A stretch of DNA of 64,000 nucleotides from Molanna angustata (GCA_963576475.1 OY754990.1:2693256-2757255), one strand, 5' to 3'; counted from the first letter of the stretch, positions 22,243 through 33,497 are shown. A program made the numbers and translations. Notes: generated from the letters alone by a model not told the origin.

Positions 22243-25200
22243 ATGTCCGACAAAAAGTTATTGTCGTTACAAGCTAAACGCGATCGAATTATATCGCGAT
22301 TACAAATAACATATGATTTATTAAAAGATAACTCTAAAAAAGATATATTTTTATCGCGTTGTACCAAATTGTTGGATTGGTATAATGAATTCGAATCATT
22401 GCAAGAAGATATACATGAGATACTTTTATCTTTAGAAAATAAACATAATGAAATTAGTCAGTTAAATGCCATATCCACGCAAACTGATCAATTATATTTT
22501 GAAATCCTATGTAAACAAAAATCCTTTCAGTCAGATATATGTGAAACATCCAAAGTTACAAAAACACAAAATAATAATAATATAAGACCGCCGATTATTA
22601 ATCTACCTACATTTAACGGTATCGATATTAAGTCTTGGTCATATTTCTATTCTATGTTTAAAAGTGTTATCCACGATGTACCTACATACTCAAATATCGA
22701 AAAATTTCATTACCTATTGTCTGTTGTAGCTGGGCCGGCGCTAGGTATTATTAAATCTTTGCCTTTAATAGATGAAAATTATCACATCGCGTGGGACATA
22801 TTAGTAAATCAGTATCAAAATTCGCGAATATTATTTGCTCATTATGTCGACGAGATTCTGAATATTCGCACTATGCAATCTGAATCCGCTTTCGGAATTT
22901 CTAAAATTTTAAATACTTTTCAAGAGAATATTCAAGCTCTGGAAAGTATGAAAATTGAAAATTTATTTGATAAGTTTATCGCGCACATGGTGATAAAGAA
23001 TTTAGACGTAACCACTCGTCGCACTATTGAGTCGAAGCTCAAAATTGAAGAAATTCCTAGTTCAGAAACTGTCTATTCTTTTCTTAGAAATCATTGTCGC
23101 ACTCTAGAAATTGTAACGCCAAATGTTAGTAAAGAGAAAAAAGGTCATATTAAAACATTATTATCATCAAACAATCCCCATTTTTCAAAATGCCCTTTGT
23201 GTAGTGGAGCACATTTTCTATATAAGTGTGCTCAATTTATGGAAATGTCTCCGTATCAACGCAAAGAAAAAATACAGAGTCTTAATCGTTGTACTAATTG
23301 TTTCAAACAACATGCTTATAAAAACTGCAATTCAAAATATACATGTCGAACATGTAGTAAACGCCATCATACTTTATTACATTTTGAATTTACGCCCTCT
23401 AATGATTCGACGCATCAAGGCACCGGCGCGGGCGTCAGTGCGCCGGCTACGGCCCTGAACGCTAGAGCCGCCGACCGTAATATGTACTCGTGTCGAGCCA
23501 ATTCAGTTTTATTAGGGACGGCGCAGATCCAAATAAAAAATAATAATAATATTTTTGAATGTATACGCGTTGTTATCGATAGCGGTTCCCAAGTTTCTGT
23601 GATTACATTGGAATGTGTACGACGTTTAAAATTAAAAATTAACAAATGCAACATACCTCTAAACGGTTTAGGAAATTCAATAATAAATAATTGTTTAGGT
23701 ATAACAACCTGTTTTATTAAACCGAAAAATAAAACAGGACCAATGCTCAAATGCACCGCTATTGTGATAAAAGAAATTACGTCACATCTTCCTGCATGTA
23801 ACCTTTCTTCGAAAATAATATCACAATTTCAAAATTTATATTTAGCCGATGAGTTTTATCACAAACCAGATCCAATCGATATGTTATTAGGCGCTGATAT
23901 GTACCTAGATATAATAAATAGTAATAATCACGAAATTATTCGTGGCACCCCTGGTGCAATCAATAGTATATTTGGTTACATAATAACGGGACGAATTGAA
24001 ATGAAACAACATGAAATTTCTTCTTCATTTTTAATTGAAACAAATACCTCTTTATGTGACATGATAAAACAATTTTGGGAAGTCGAAGAAACACCTTCGT
24101 ATTCGAATTTAAATACGGATGATAATTTAGCTGAAAACATTTTTGCGTCAAAACATTATCGCGAGAATGACGGGCGATATGTAGTACCGATGTTATTGAA
24201 AACAGAAAATATACCTATCAACAATTCCTTTCAACTCGCAGACACGCGATTAAGGAAATTACAATTTCGTTTTCAAAAAAATCAAGATTTAGCAAATACC
24301 TACGGAAAATTTATACAGGAATATGAAAGTTTAGGACACATGAAACGCGTTCCTATTAATTCTGAATCTTTTTTCTTGCCCCATCACTGCGTTTTTAATC
24401 CTTCTAGCGATACGACGAAGGTCAGGGTAGTTTTCGATGGATCAAGTAAAACCGAACCTGATAATATTTGTCTGAATGACTTGCTTCTTAGTGGTCCAAA
24501 ACTGCAAACAGAAATTCCGTGCATGATGTTAAATTTTCGATTTCATAAATATGTTTTCACTGCAGATATTTGTAAAATGTATCGACAAATATTAATATTA
24601 CCATCCGACCGTAAATTTCAACATATTCTTTGGAGACAATCTCCTGATAGCCCACTCATTGATTTCGAGTTACAAACCATCACATATGGATTGTCGAGTT
24701 CCCCTTTCTTAGCAATCCGAACTTTACGACAACTGGCCATGGATGAAAATTCAAAATATCCGGAGGCTGCACGGGCACTTGTGGAAGACTTTTACGTCGA
24801 CGACTTAGCCACAGGCGCTGAAACCCTCGAGTCAGCCTGTCAACTTAAAATTGATATAACTGCACTGTTAAAACTTGGACAATTAGAGCTAAGTAAATGG
24901 CAGTCAAATTCGCCTTCACTATTGAAGCAAGATTTTATCGGAACTTCTGAATCAAGATCGTTTGATAATACTGAAACCGACAAAATTGTTAAGTTATTAG
25001 GCATTCAGTGGCTCCCCCAAACTGATAACTTTACCTATGATATAAAAATTATACCTACTGAGAGCTGTACAAAAAGAAATATTTTGTCAATTGTGGCTCG
25101 ACTGTTTGATCCATTGGGCTGGATTACCCCTGTACTCTTTTTCGCAAAGTGCTTGATGCAAGAGTTGTGGAAACTGAGGGCCGATTGGGACGATCCTGTT

Positions 25201-27345
25201 CCATCCGATATTCAGAATAGGTGGGATACATTTGTTGGCCAACTGTCACTTCTTCGTACCTTAAAAATACCTAGATATTATAATACATTAAGCACCAGTC
25301 GCTTGATCCTCGTAGGATTTTGCGACGCGTCACAACTAGGTTACGCGGCCGTCGCTTACTTAGTAAATTTAAATACAAATACTACTCATCTTATGATGGG
25401 AAAATCGAAGGTAGCCCCCTTAAAAACACTGTCTATTCCACGATTAGAATTGTGCGGTGCTGTACTTCTAACCAAACTTATTAAATACATTATGTCATCC
25501 GTTAAATTTTCTCAACAGATAGAAAACGTTTTTCTTTTTACGGATTCGACTATTGTGCTAGCGTGGATTAAAACTCCGCCATATTCATTAAAAACATTTG
25601 TCGCAAACAGGGTTGTCCAAATTCTGGACAATGTACCCACTGCTATTTGGAAACATGTTATCTCGGAAGAAAATTGCGCCGATTGCGGATCTAGAGGCCT
25701 TCTTCCAAAAGACATTGTTTCACACCCCTTGTGGTTTTCAGGACCTTCTTGGCTTCATAAGCACAAGAATGACTGGCCGTGTTCAGTCAATATCGAACTT
25801 GAAAATATACCTGATATTAAATCAGTAAATACGAAAACTTTGATATCTCAATTAGTACCGAATTCTATTTTATGCAAATATTCGTCTTTAAATAAATTAC
25901 AACGCGTTATTGCTTGGATATTACGATTCGTTAATCGATGTAGAAAAATCAATATAATTAAGCAAAATCAATTATCTCTTACTACATTCGAATTAAATGC
26001 TGCACTTACAAAAATTATCTGTATTGAGCAAGATACATATTTTCTTGATGAAATAAATAAATTAAAAAACGGAATCCCATGCTCACGTCATATTCAAATT
26101 TTAAAGCCATTTTTGGATTCATGCGGAATCCTCAGGGTGGGCGGAAGATTACAATATTCAAAATTACCATATGATAGTAAATTTCCTATTTTACTTCCGA
26201 AAACATGTCATTTAGCATATCTCATAATAGATTACTATCATAAAATATATCTTCACGCCGGACCGCGAAGTCTTCAATCCATGATATCGCGAAAATATTG
26301 GATCTTGGGAGCACGAAACAAAATTCGTTCTCAACTTTCTAAATGTATTATATGCCATAAATTAAAAGCGACTGCGTTTCCCCCACTCATGGGTGACCTA
26401 CCACCCAGTCGTGTCCAGCAAAGTCGTCCTTTTGCAAAAGTAGGTGTCGATTTTGGGGGTCCTTTCCTTTTGAAAGACCATAAGCGACGCGGAGCGAAAT
26501 CTTCAAAAGCGTATTTATGTTTATTTGTTTGTTTATCCACCAAGGCATTACATTTAGAAGTAGTATCTGACTTATCGTCTGAAGCATTTTTAGCGGCACT
26601 CAATAGATTCACAGACCGCCGTGGTTTGTGTTCGGAAATTATTAGTGACAATGGTACGAATTTCGTTGGTGCGAATCGTCACTTGAAGGATGTACATAAG
26701 TTTTTCACAACCTCACCACAGCGTGAGAAAATTTATGATACGCTTTCAGAACGGGGTATCATTTGGTCTTTTTCTCCTCCATCATCACCACATTTTGGAG
26801 GTATTTTCGAAGCAGGAATAAAATCTGTAAAATATCATTTAAAACGGGTCATGGGTGAAATTCAATTAACTTACGAGGAATTCGCTACGCTGTTGACTAG
26901 AATCGAAGCTATTCTTAATTCCAGACCTTTATGTCAAATAAGTACTGACCCTGAGGAGGTCGATGCACTTACCCCAGGTCACTTCCTGATTGGTGGGAAT
27001 TTAATGTCTGTCCCAGATTATGATTGGTCTGAATCTCCTTCAAATAGGCTTAGTCGTTGGCAACATCTCCAGAAGATGTCTCAACACTTCTGGAAACGCT
27101 GGCACAACGAATACCTCAATACCTTACAACAGAGATCAAAATGGTCAAGGTCTACTCCAAACCTTAAAGTAGGACAGTTAGTACTTATAAAGGATGAACG
27201 TCTTCCTCCTTTAAAATGGGTTTTAGGAAGAATAACACATGTCCATCCTGGAAAGGATAACGTCGTTAGGGTTGCTACTGTTAAAACCCAAAGCGGTACT
27301 TTTGTTCGTCCTGCATTAAAATTATGTCCATTACCGATCGAATAG
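22243..27345 (+). CDS. BEL/Pao gag-pol polyprotein, 1700 aa (inner element)
   Basis: An uninterrupted frame with the complete BEL/Pao domain order: gag-like DUF1759-type region (about 110-265, PIINLPTFNG, EKFHYL); two knuckles, C317-C329 (CPLCSGAHFLYKC) and C350-C362 (CTNCFKQHAYKNC), then a further Cys/His cluster; aspartic protease D446-S-G-S; reverse transcriptase with YVDD at 851-854; RNase H with D1028, E1069 and D1101; integrase finger H1333, H1338, C1368, C1371; catalytic D1403, D1469 and E1523; and a DUF5641-like C-terminus (about 1600-1698) ending VRPALKLCPLP. The Asp-Glu spacing in integrase is 54, the same as in the outer element. The start at 22243 is the first ATG of the long frame, 255 nt after the LTR. 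All catalytic residues seem present, so it may be mobile. Confidence 0.96.
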   Translation: MSDKKLLSLQAKRDRIISRLQITYDLLKDNSKKDIFLSRCTKLLDWYNEFESLQEDIHEILLSLENKHNEISQLNAISTQTDQLYFEILCKQKSFQSDICETSKVTKTQNNNNIRPPIINLPTFNGIDIKSWSYFYSMFKSVIHDVPTYSNIEKFHYLLSVVAGPALGIIKSLPLIDENYHIAWDILVNQYQNSRILFAHYVDEILNIRTMQSESAFGISKILNTFQENIQALESMKIENLFDKFIAHMVIKNLDVTTRRTIESKLKIEEIPSSETVYSFLRNHCRTLEIVTPNVSKEKKGHIKTLLSSNNPHFSKCPLCSGAHFLYKCAQFMEMSPYQRKEKIQSLNRCTNCFKQHAYKNCNSKYTCRTCSKRHHTLLHFEFTPSNDSTHQGTGAGVSAPATALNARAADRNMYSCRANSVLLGTAQIQIKNNNNIFECIRVVIDSGSQVSVITLECVRRLKLKINKCNIPLNGLGNSIINNCLGITTCFIKPKNKTGPMLKCTAIVIKEITSHLPACNLSSKIISQFQNLYLADEFYHKPDPIDMLLGADMYLDIINSNNHEIIRGTPGAINSIFGYIITGRIEMKQHEISSSFLIETNTSLCDMIKQFWEVEETPSYSNLNTDDNLAENIFASKHYRENDGRYVVPMLLKTENIPINNSFQLADTRLRKLQFRFQKNQDLANTYGKFIQEYESLGHMKRVPINSESFFLPHHCVFNPSSDTTKVRVVFDGSSKTEPDNICLNDLLLSGPKLQTEIPCMMLNFRFHKYVFTADICKMYRQILILPSDRKFQHILWRQSPDSPLIDFELQTITYGLSSSPFLAIRTLRQLAMDENSKYPEAARALVEDFYVDDLATGAETLESACQLKIDITALLKLGQLELSKWQSNSPSLLKQDFIGTSESRSFDNTETDKIVKLLGIQWLPQTDNFTYDIKIIPTESCTKRNILSIVARLFDPLGWITPVLFFAKCLMQELWKLRADWDDPVPSDIQNRWDTFVGQLSLLRTLKIPRYYNTLSTSRLILVGFCDASQLGYAAVAYLVNLNTNTTHLMMGKSKVAPLKTLSIPRLELCGAVLLTKLIKYIMSSVKFSQQIENVFLFTDSTIVLAWIKTPPYSLKTFVANRVVQILDNVPTAIWKHVISEENCADCGSRGLLPKDIVSHPLWFSGPSWLHKHKNDWPCSVNIELENIPDIKSVNTKTLISQLVPNSILCKYSSLNKLQRVIAWILRFVNRCRKINIIKQNQLSLTTFELNAALTKIICIEQDTYFLDEINKLKNGIPCSRHIQILKPFLDSCGILRVGGRLQYSKLPYDSKFPILLPKTCHLAYLIIDYYHKIYLHAGPRSLQSMISRKYWILGARNKIRSQLSKCIICHKLKATAFPPLMGDLPPSRVQQSRPFAKVGVDFGGPFLLKDHKRRGAKSSKAYLCLFVCLSTKALHLEVVSDLSSEAFLAALNRFTDRRGLCSEIISDNGTNFVGANRHLKDVHKFFTTSPQREKIYDTLSERGIIWSFSPPSSPHFGGIFEAGIKSVKYHLKRVMGEIQLTYEEFATLLTRIEAILNSRPLCQISTDPEEVDALTPGHFLIGGNLMSVPDYDWSESPSNRLSRWQHLQKMSQHFWKRWHNEYLNTLQQRSKWSRSTPNLKVGQLVLIKDERLPPLKWVLGRITHVHPGKDNVVRVATVKTQSGTFVRPALKLCPLPIE

Positions 27346-27731
27346 GTAAACATAATGTATTTTTATTTATTTATTTTTTTTTAATTTTATACGACCAGTT
27401 AGCGTCTTTATTTTCTTTGTTTACCATGTTGCGCCTTCGCTTTATTTAATTTTATTTTTATTTTTCTTTGTAAGACCATGTTGCGTCTTCGCTTTATTAT
27501 TTTTTTTTTTACCATGTTGCGTCTTCACTTTATTTGTGTTTTAAGACCTAGTTGCGTCTTCATATGTAATTTGTATTATTGAATAAAAATTTGTTTTGTG
27601 TACTTATATATAAATATACTCATATTATGTATACAGACAACTTACGTGAACATGAATATGGGATAAAATATTGTGTTTGCTTTTCTTTTCTTTTTCACTT
27701 TTAATTTGCAGACCAAATTAGGTGGGCGGTA
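27346..27731 (+). repeat. Inner element 3' non-coding region with degenerate direct repeats and polypurine tract
   Basis: Between the stop codon and the 3' LTR, a short phrase of the form CCATGTTGCGTCTTCGCTTT recurs about five times with changes between about 27389 and 27565, separated by T-rich spacers. The segment ends in the polypurine tract AGGTGGGCGGTA at 27720-27731. No coding potential is seen. Confidence 0.75.
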
Positions 27732-28128
27732 TGTTGGCGCAGATGACAGATACTTCCTTTTTGTACCTATCCTCATCTTCCTGACATACCTAAAATCACC
27801 ATACCTACATCCATACCTGAACGTGGCAACAACAATCTCGCCTCTGTTCGCGCGCGGGCCAACCACGTTCTCCAGTCTCTCGAGAATACGCGTCTTTGCA
27901 CCATCTCGTGTTACACAAGCGCCGTGCGCCATACATATAAAACCATTAAATTACGTTCGCGGCTTTCGCACGTATATTACAGACAAAATTGTGAACATAG
28001 TTTTATTGAATCAGTGACGAGAAGGAAGGACAAACGCGACAGAAGAAAAGAAGAAACCAGCTGGCACAGTAAGTCCACTCCTTTTCATTTTCCGTCTAGT
28101 CCAATCTGTTCTTTGCCGATATCGCACA
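27732..28128 (+). repeat. 3' LTR of inner BEL/Pao element
   Basis: Same 397-bp sequence as 21591-21987, preceded by the polypurine tract AGGTGGGCGGTA and followed by the AGACT duplication. There is no clear AATAAA within the LTR; AATAAAAATT occurs just upstream at about 27583. Confidence 0.95.
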
Positions 28129-28156
28129 AGACTAACATTATTCTTAACTATTTCTA

Positions 28157-31100
28157 TTAAACATCTAAGGGACATATTTTCACAACAGGTCGAACAAATA
28201 TTCCCTCTTTTGTCTTAACTTTTACCACTCGTACAATATTATCCTTTCCTGGCATGGTAGCCACAATTCTTCCCAATTTCCATTGTAAAGGATGTAACCT
28301 TTCTTCTTTCACTAACACTAAATCTCCCACCTGTATATTAGGCACTGAAGTGAACCACTTTTTACGCTGTTGAAGTGAAGTGAGGTATTCCACACTCCAA
28401 CGTTTCCAAAAATCCTGATACATTCTTGTGATCATCTGCCATCTATCTAACCTATTCAATTTAATATCTGTGACGTCATACTCTGGAATACCAACCAATA
28501 CCTCACTTATAATAAAGTGAGCTGGCGTTAAGGCATCTACGCTGTCAATATCATTACACATAGGAACAAGTGGTCTAGAATTCACTACCGCCTCGATCTT
28601 AATCAATACTGTATTAAACTCCTCATAAGTCATCACTTGGTTGCCAACAACTCGCTTTAAGTGATACTTTATAGATCTTACGTTGATCTCATGTAGGCCA
28701 CCAAAATGTGGACCTTTAGGAGGATTCAAATGCCAATCGATGCATTTTTCGAGACAGAAATTTCGAAAATCTGTATCCTGGATACAGTCACTATAAAATT
28801 TAAAAACTCCAGTCAAATATTTACGTGTGCCAACCAAATTTGTTCCGCAATCGCTATATACTGTAGTACATAAACCACGTCGAGATACAAATCTCTCTAA
28901 GCAAGCAATAAATGCACTAGTAGATAATTCATTGACAATTTCAATATGTATGGCCTTTGTAGTCATACATACGAAAACACAAAAGTATGCCTTATACGTT
29001 TTCGAATTGCGACGTTTATTTTCCTTCAAAATAAACGGCCCGCCTAAGTCAATTGATACGTTTATGAATGGTCGATGACGAGTAACCCGAATAGCTGGCA
29101 ATTCAGCCATTATTGGCTGCACTGGTGAAATACTAAATCGCTTACACACAAGACACTTTGACAAAACAGACTTAATTCTATTTCTCGCTGAAACAATCCA
29201 ATATTTCCGTTGTATTAAATGTTGCAGTGATCTGGGACCCACATGCAAATATGATATATGAAAATAATTTATCAATAATTTTCCAAACTCACTATGCTTA
29301 TGCAACAATATTGGAAATTTCATTTTATCGGGTAGTGCAGAATATCTAATTCTTCCGCCCACTCTGACAAGTCCCTGTTTATCTATAAAACAATTCAACT
29401 TCTGCAGTTGAGGATTATCGCATTGATTTTTGTATTTTAACATATTAATATCCTTCATAAAATGTAAACTCTGATCATATTTTATAATTGCTTGTAAACT
29501 AATTTCCATTTCCCTATTACACAAATCTCCTTTAGTGCGATTATTAACATTCAACAGACAATTATTTTTAAACCTTAAAATCCAAGCTACTATACGTGTT
29601 AACTTTGTATATTTATTAGTTATGTTATACAATCCTAATCTATCTTTATCTTCTAAAATTAAAGCATTAGATTGATTAACTAACCCTTTATATTCTGGCA
29701 ATTGTGCAGGTACAATATAATCATCACACCGTGGCCATCTGTCAACAGGTTCTAACAGCCACTCTGGACCGTTTATCCACAACGTATGACCAACTAATTC
29801 TTCTGGATATAATCCTCTAGATGCACAATCTGCTGGATTACATTGAGATCTCACATGAAACCATTTTCCATGAGGCACGTTTTCCCAAATACGTTCTATT
29901 CGATTTGCAACAAATAATTTTAATAGATATGATGGTGTTTTAAGCCACGACAAAACAATACTAGAATCTGTGTACATATATACATCCTTTATAATAATTG
30001 CATCTTGAAATACAGATAAAGTATATTTAATTAATTTTGATAATAATAATGCACCACAGAGCTCCAAGCGTGGTATCGTTTGCATCTTAATTGGAGCAAC
30101 CTTGGACTTGGCAGTCACCAGAGATATTTGTTTACTATCCTCAGTAACCAAATAACAAACAGCGCTATATCCGTCATTAGAGGCGTCAGAAAAGCCAACT
30201 AAATAACACTGACTATCAACGCTAGTTCCAAAAAACCTATTCAATTTAAATTCCTCTAATAAAGACATTTGATCAACTATTTTATTCCACTGGACTTTCG
30301 TGGATTCTGGAATAATATCATCCCATCGCAATTTCATTTTCCACAAATTTTGAATGAAACTTTTCAATAAAAATGTAAACGGAGTGATCCATCCTACAGG
30401 GTCATATATAGATGAAACGACCGATAGAATCATACGCTTTGTATATTTAATATCAATTTTCTTAACCTGATAACTAAAAACATCATTCACAAAATCCCAT
30501 TTAATTCCTAATAATTTAATATGATTACTGTCTTCAGCAAAACAGATCACACTGCTATCAGATTTATTAAAATCTTGAATAAATTCAGGACAGTTAGTTG
30601 CCCATTTTGACAATTCAAAACAACCACTTCGTAAAATAGAAATCAACTGATCTCGTAAAATAATAGCATCTTCAATATTATGATCACCGCATATAATATC
30701 ATCTACATATGTACTATTACGAAGAGCTTTAGCACCTAATGGGTATTTATCACTTTCATCCAAAGCTAACTGATTTATTGTTTGAATTGCATTATAGGGT
30801 GAGCTTCCTAAACCATATGTCACAGTGCATAACTCATATTCTTTGACAGGTTGTGACGGATCTTCTCGCCACAATACATGCTGATATCTTCTATCTTCTT
30901 GCCTGATAGATATTTGTCTATACATTTTAGTTATGTCAGCAGAAAACCCGATTTTATAGATTCTAAACTTTAACAATAATTCGATTATATCCTTTTGCAA
31001 CTTTGGACCTACATGTAAATATTTGTTTAATGCACCAGTTGCGTTCGTATTAGAACTGCCATCAAAAACAACTCTCAATTTAGTAGATAAACTATCAGGT

Positions 31101-33199
31101 TTCAGAACACAGTGATGAGGAATATAATATACATTTGGATCGCCTTGTAAAGGAACTTCTTTCATGTGTCCTAACATCTCATATTCCTTCATGAACTTTG
31201 TATATTCAAGTTCAATTTCCAAATTATTACAAAATTTTCTTTCCATATTAGTTAATCTTTTAAGAGCAAAACCAAAAGTACCAACACATGGTACGTGAAT
31301 ATCTTTTTTTAATAAGAGCGGTACTACAAATCTACCATCGTCATTACGATAATGTAAATCATTGTATAACTGAACACATTCCTCATCCGAATGTGACATT
31401 TTCCTACTACTTGATACTGTGTTTACCTCTTCTATTTCCCAAAACCCTTTTAATTTTTCATCTAACACATCAGATGATACAAAACATGTTAACAACTCAT
31501 TGTTATCATGTACAAAATCTTGACCTAAAATTACAAACCCAAATATGGTCTCAAATGCATATAAATCTTCTGATAATTTTTTACAATTTCCTGTAAACAA
31601 TTTTCCATACATGTCAGCACCTAATAATATATCAATATTACTGCTTTTCCAAAATTCATTATCTGCCAATTCTAAATCTTGAGTCAAAACTCTACACTGA
31701 TGAGATAAATCTCTCCTAGGCAAGTTTGATGGAAGCGCATCCACCACTACACTCTTTACAAATAGCGACTTGTTATATTTATTATTAAATAAACAAAATT
31801 GCATAGAACCCTTTACATTAATATTAGTAGAAGACAGCGTTGTCAATGATACAGAATGCCCTTTTGTATAGAATCCTATATTCTTACAAAACTTCCCAGA
31901 CATCAAAGTAACCTGACTTCCAGAATCAACTAAACACTTGGCCTTATAAAATTGCCCATCTTTTCCCTGGACATATCCTATAATTGTTCCTAATATCACT
32001 TGACCAATAGATTCATTACCCCGAATCCCTTTATGGCAGATACCTACTACCGATGAATTATCAGTATGCAATAAAACATTATGTTTCCTATCACAAGTTT
32101 GACACTTTTTGTTAGACTTACAATCCTTTATCAGATGTTTTCCAAAACAACAAAAACATAATTTCAATTTAGAGACAATATCCTTTCTCTCTGATACAGT
32201 TTTATTAATAAATGTGTCACAATTGTGTATCGTATGACTACCCTTACACATATAGCATTCAAGTTGGCGAATATTACCTACAAACCCTTTGTCTGATTTA
32301 TGATTATAATTATTACGCTTTACTTGTGAATTACTCTGACGTGAAAATTTTAATACTTGCAATTGACTTCGAATTATTTCAAATATTCTATTTATTGAAG
32401 GAATTTCCTGAATATCTAATCTACTTTCCACTATTCGACGTGTAGATTCATCCAATTTATTAATAAATATAAATCCCCATACCTGATCTAACATTTTTTC
32501 ACATTTCATATTTGACAGAGCTAATATATTTTCATTAAATGTGTGATATAATTCGCTTAATTGCCCTACATTTTCACCAACTAAAGATTTGCATTGAAAC
32601 ATTTTATTCATGTAATATTCAAATTGTAATCTTGTATTAGTATAATGTCCACACAATGTACTCCAAGCAATATTATAATTATCACTAATCAGTGGTAAAT
32701 TAACAAATGTTGATGCAAATCCCTTTATGGACGTTCGCAAATAATGAAATTTTTCTATGTCTGTATATCCAATATTATCATGAATCAATGACACAAACAT
32801 GTCATGAAACGAATTCCAATTTTCGACGTTGGAATCAAAAACAGGTAAATTTATTATAGGAGCTCTCTGAATTTTATTACATACATCAGTTGCATTTATT
32901 TTCACACCATTAGATAAACGATTTTTAATTCTCATTATTTCAAAATACATAATGTCACATTTCTGAATTATTTCACTCAACTCTTTCAACTCTGTATCAC
33001 ATTTTGTATCAGTATATATTCCAATCAAGCTGTCACTTAATTCATTGACCAATTTATACCATTCATCAACTCTCTGACACCTAGCTAAAAATATTTCATC
33101 TCGTTCGATATTGCCTTTTTCACACAGATCTCTTAATTCATATGTATTCCTAATTCTAGAAATAGCATTTAACATCCTTGCTTTAATGTTATCAGCCAT
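28157..33199 (-). CDS. BEL/Pao gag-pol polyprotein, 1680 aa (outer element)
   Basis: One uninterrupted frame encodes the whole replication machinery. Visible in order: a gag-like DUF1759-type region (about 110-265, including PIINLPVFD and EKFHYL); CCHC-type zinc knuckles from C315 (CYMCKGSH) and near 348 (CFCCFGKH); a retropepsin-like aspartic protease with D425-S-G; reverse transcriptase with YVDD at 831-834; RNase H (GFSDAS, PRLELCG, YTDSS); an HHCC integrase finger; an integrase core with D1384, D1450 and E1504; and a C-terminal DUF5641-like region. The enzymes copy element RNA into cDNA and insert it. Odd points: the usual SDNGTN around the second integrase Asp reads SDCGTN, and the block around the Glu reads GGLHEINVRS rather than the commoner GG(L/I)(W/F)EAGV. 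About 23 bp after the stop the element is broken by the inner insertion, so its RNA would need to read through it. Confidence 0.95.
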   Translation of the reverse strand: MADNIKARMLNAISRIRNTYELRDLCEKGNIERDEIFLARCQRVDEWYKLVNELSDSLIGIYTDTKCDTELKELSEIIQKCDIMYFEIMRIKNRLSNGVKINATDVCNKIQRAPIINLPVFDSNVENWNSFHDMFVSLIHDNIGYTDIEKFHYLRTSIKGFASTFVNLPLISDNYNIAWSTLCGHYTNTRLQFEYYMNKMFQCKSLVGENVGQLSELYHTFNENILALSNMKCEKMLDQVWGFIFINKLDESTRRIVESRLDIQEIPSINRIFEIIRSQLQVLKFSRQSNSQVKRNNYNHKSDKGFVGNIRQLECYMCKGSHTIHNCDTFINKTVSERKDIVSKLKLCFCCFGKHLIKDCKSNKKCQTCDRKHNVLLHTDNSSVVGICHKGIRGNESIGQVILGTIIGYVQGKDGQFYKAKCLVDSGSQVTLMSGKFCKNIGFYTKGHSVSLTTLSSTNINVKGSMQFCLFNNKYNKSLFVKSVVVDALPSNLPRRDLSHQCRVLTQDLELADNEFWKSSNIDILLGADMYGKLFTGNCKKLSEDLYAFETIFGFVILGQDFVHDNNELLTCFVSSDVLDEKLKGFWEIEEVNTVSSSRKMSHSDEECVQLYNDLHYRNDDGRFVVPLLLKKDIHVPCVGTFGFALKRLTNMERKFCNNLEIELEYTKFMKEYEMLGHMKEVPLQGDPNVYYIPHHCVLKPDSLSTKLRVVFDGSSNTNATGALNKYLHVGPKLQKDIIELLLKFRIYKIGFSADITKMYRQISIRQEDRRYQHVLWREDPSQPVKEYELCTVTYGLGSSPYNAIQTINQLALDESDKYPLGAKALRNSTYVDDIICGDHNIEDAIILRDQLISILRSGCFELSKWATNCPEFIQDFNKSDSSVICFAEDSNHIKLLGIKWDFVNDVFSYQVKKIDIKYTKRMILSVVSSIYDPVGWITPFTFLLKSFIQNLWKMKLRWDDIIPESTKVQWNKIVDQMSLLEEFKLNRFFGTSVDSQCYLVGFSDASNDGYSAVCYLVTEDSKQISLVTAKSKVAPIKMQTIPRLELCGALLLSKLIKYTLSVFQDAIIIKDVYMYTDSSIVLSWLKTPSYLLKLFVANRIERIWENVPHGKWFHVRSQCNPADCASRGLYPEELVGHTLWINGPEWLLEPVDRWPRCDDYIVPAQLPEYKGLVNQSNALILEDKDRLGLYNITNKYTKLTRIVAWILRFKNNCLLNVNNRTKGDLCNREMEISLQAIIKYDQSLHFMKDINMLKYKNQCDNPQLQKLNCFIDKQGLVRVGGRIRYSALPDKMKFPILLHKHSEFGKLLINYFHISYLHVGPRSLQHLIQRKYWIVSARNRIKSVLSKCLVCKRFSISPVQPIMAELPAIRVTRHRPFINVSIDLGGPFILKENKRRNSKTYKAYFCVFVCMTTKAIHIEIVNELSTSAFIACLERFVSRRGLCTTVYSDCGTNLVGTRKYLTGVFKFYSDCIQDTDFRNFCLEKCIDWHLNPPKGPHFGGLHEINVRSIKYHLKRVVGNQVMTYEEFNTVLIKIEAVVNSRPLVPMCNDIDSVDALTPAHFIISEVLVGIPEYDVTDIKLNRLDRWQMITRMYQDFWKRWSVEYLTSLQQRKKWFTSVPNIQVGDLVLVKEERLHPLQWKLGRIVATMPGKDNIVRVVKVKTKEGIFVRPVVKICPLDV

Positions 33200-33473
33200 T
33201 TTAAAACTTTAAACTTATACTTATAAACTATAATTGCATGCAAACACAAATTCACTGTATCAATAATAATGTGGTATTTTATTCTACCCGATTGCATTCA
33301 CAATAATGTTATTAACATTAATATGGTACCTTATTATACCTCACAATAATCACAAAATAATATTATGTGATAATTAATCACCATAATATTGTAACAAAAT
33401 TGAGTACCTACAAATTACTATTTGAAACCACCGCAACATGCAGAATTCGCAACAAAGAACACAAAGAAAAACA

Positions 33474-33497
33474 CTTCAAATTCGGTTAGAAGGGCCA
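33474..33497 (-). other. Primer binding site of outer BEL/Pao element
   Basis: Starting 8 nt inside the 5' LTR, the minus strand reads TGGCCCTTCTAACCGA and continues. Its complement has the layout of a tRNA 3' end: T-loop-like TTCAAAT, a 5-nt T-stem strand, a 7-nt acceptor strand, one discriminator base and CCA. The donor tRNA is not assigned because I cannot match it from memory. Confidence 0.75.

Larger units (their letters stand above)
21591..28128 (+). mobile_element. Inner BEL/Pao LTR retrotransposon, complete
   Basis: Two 397-bp LTRs (21591-21987 and 27732-28128) start TGTTGGCGCA and end TCGCACA. They look identical and are flanked by the 5-bp duplication AGACT (21586-21590 and 28129-28133). 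The element is 6538 bp, carries one intact polyprotein (22243-27345), a primer binding site and a polypurine tract, and no envelope gene. It lies in the 3' untranslated region of the outer element in the opposite orientation, so the two polyproteins converge. It must be younger than the outer element. Confidence 0.96.
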
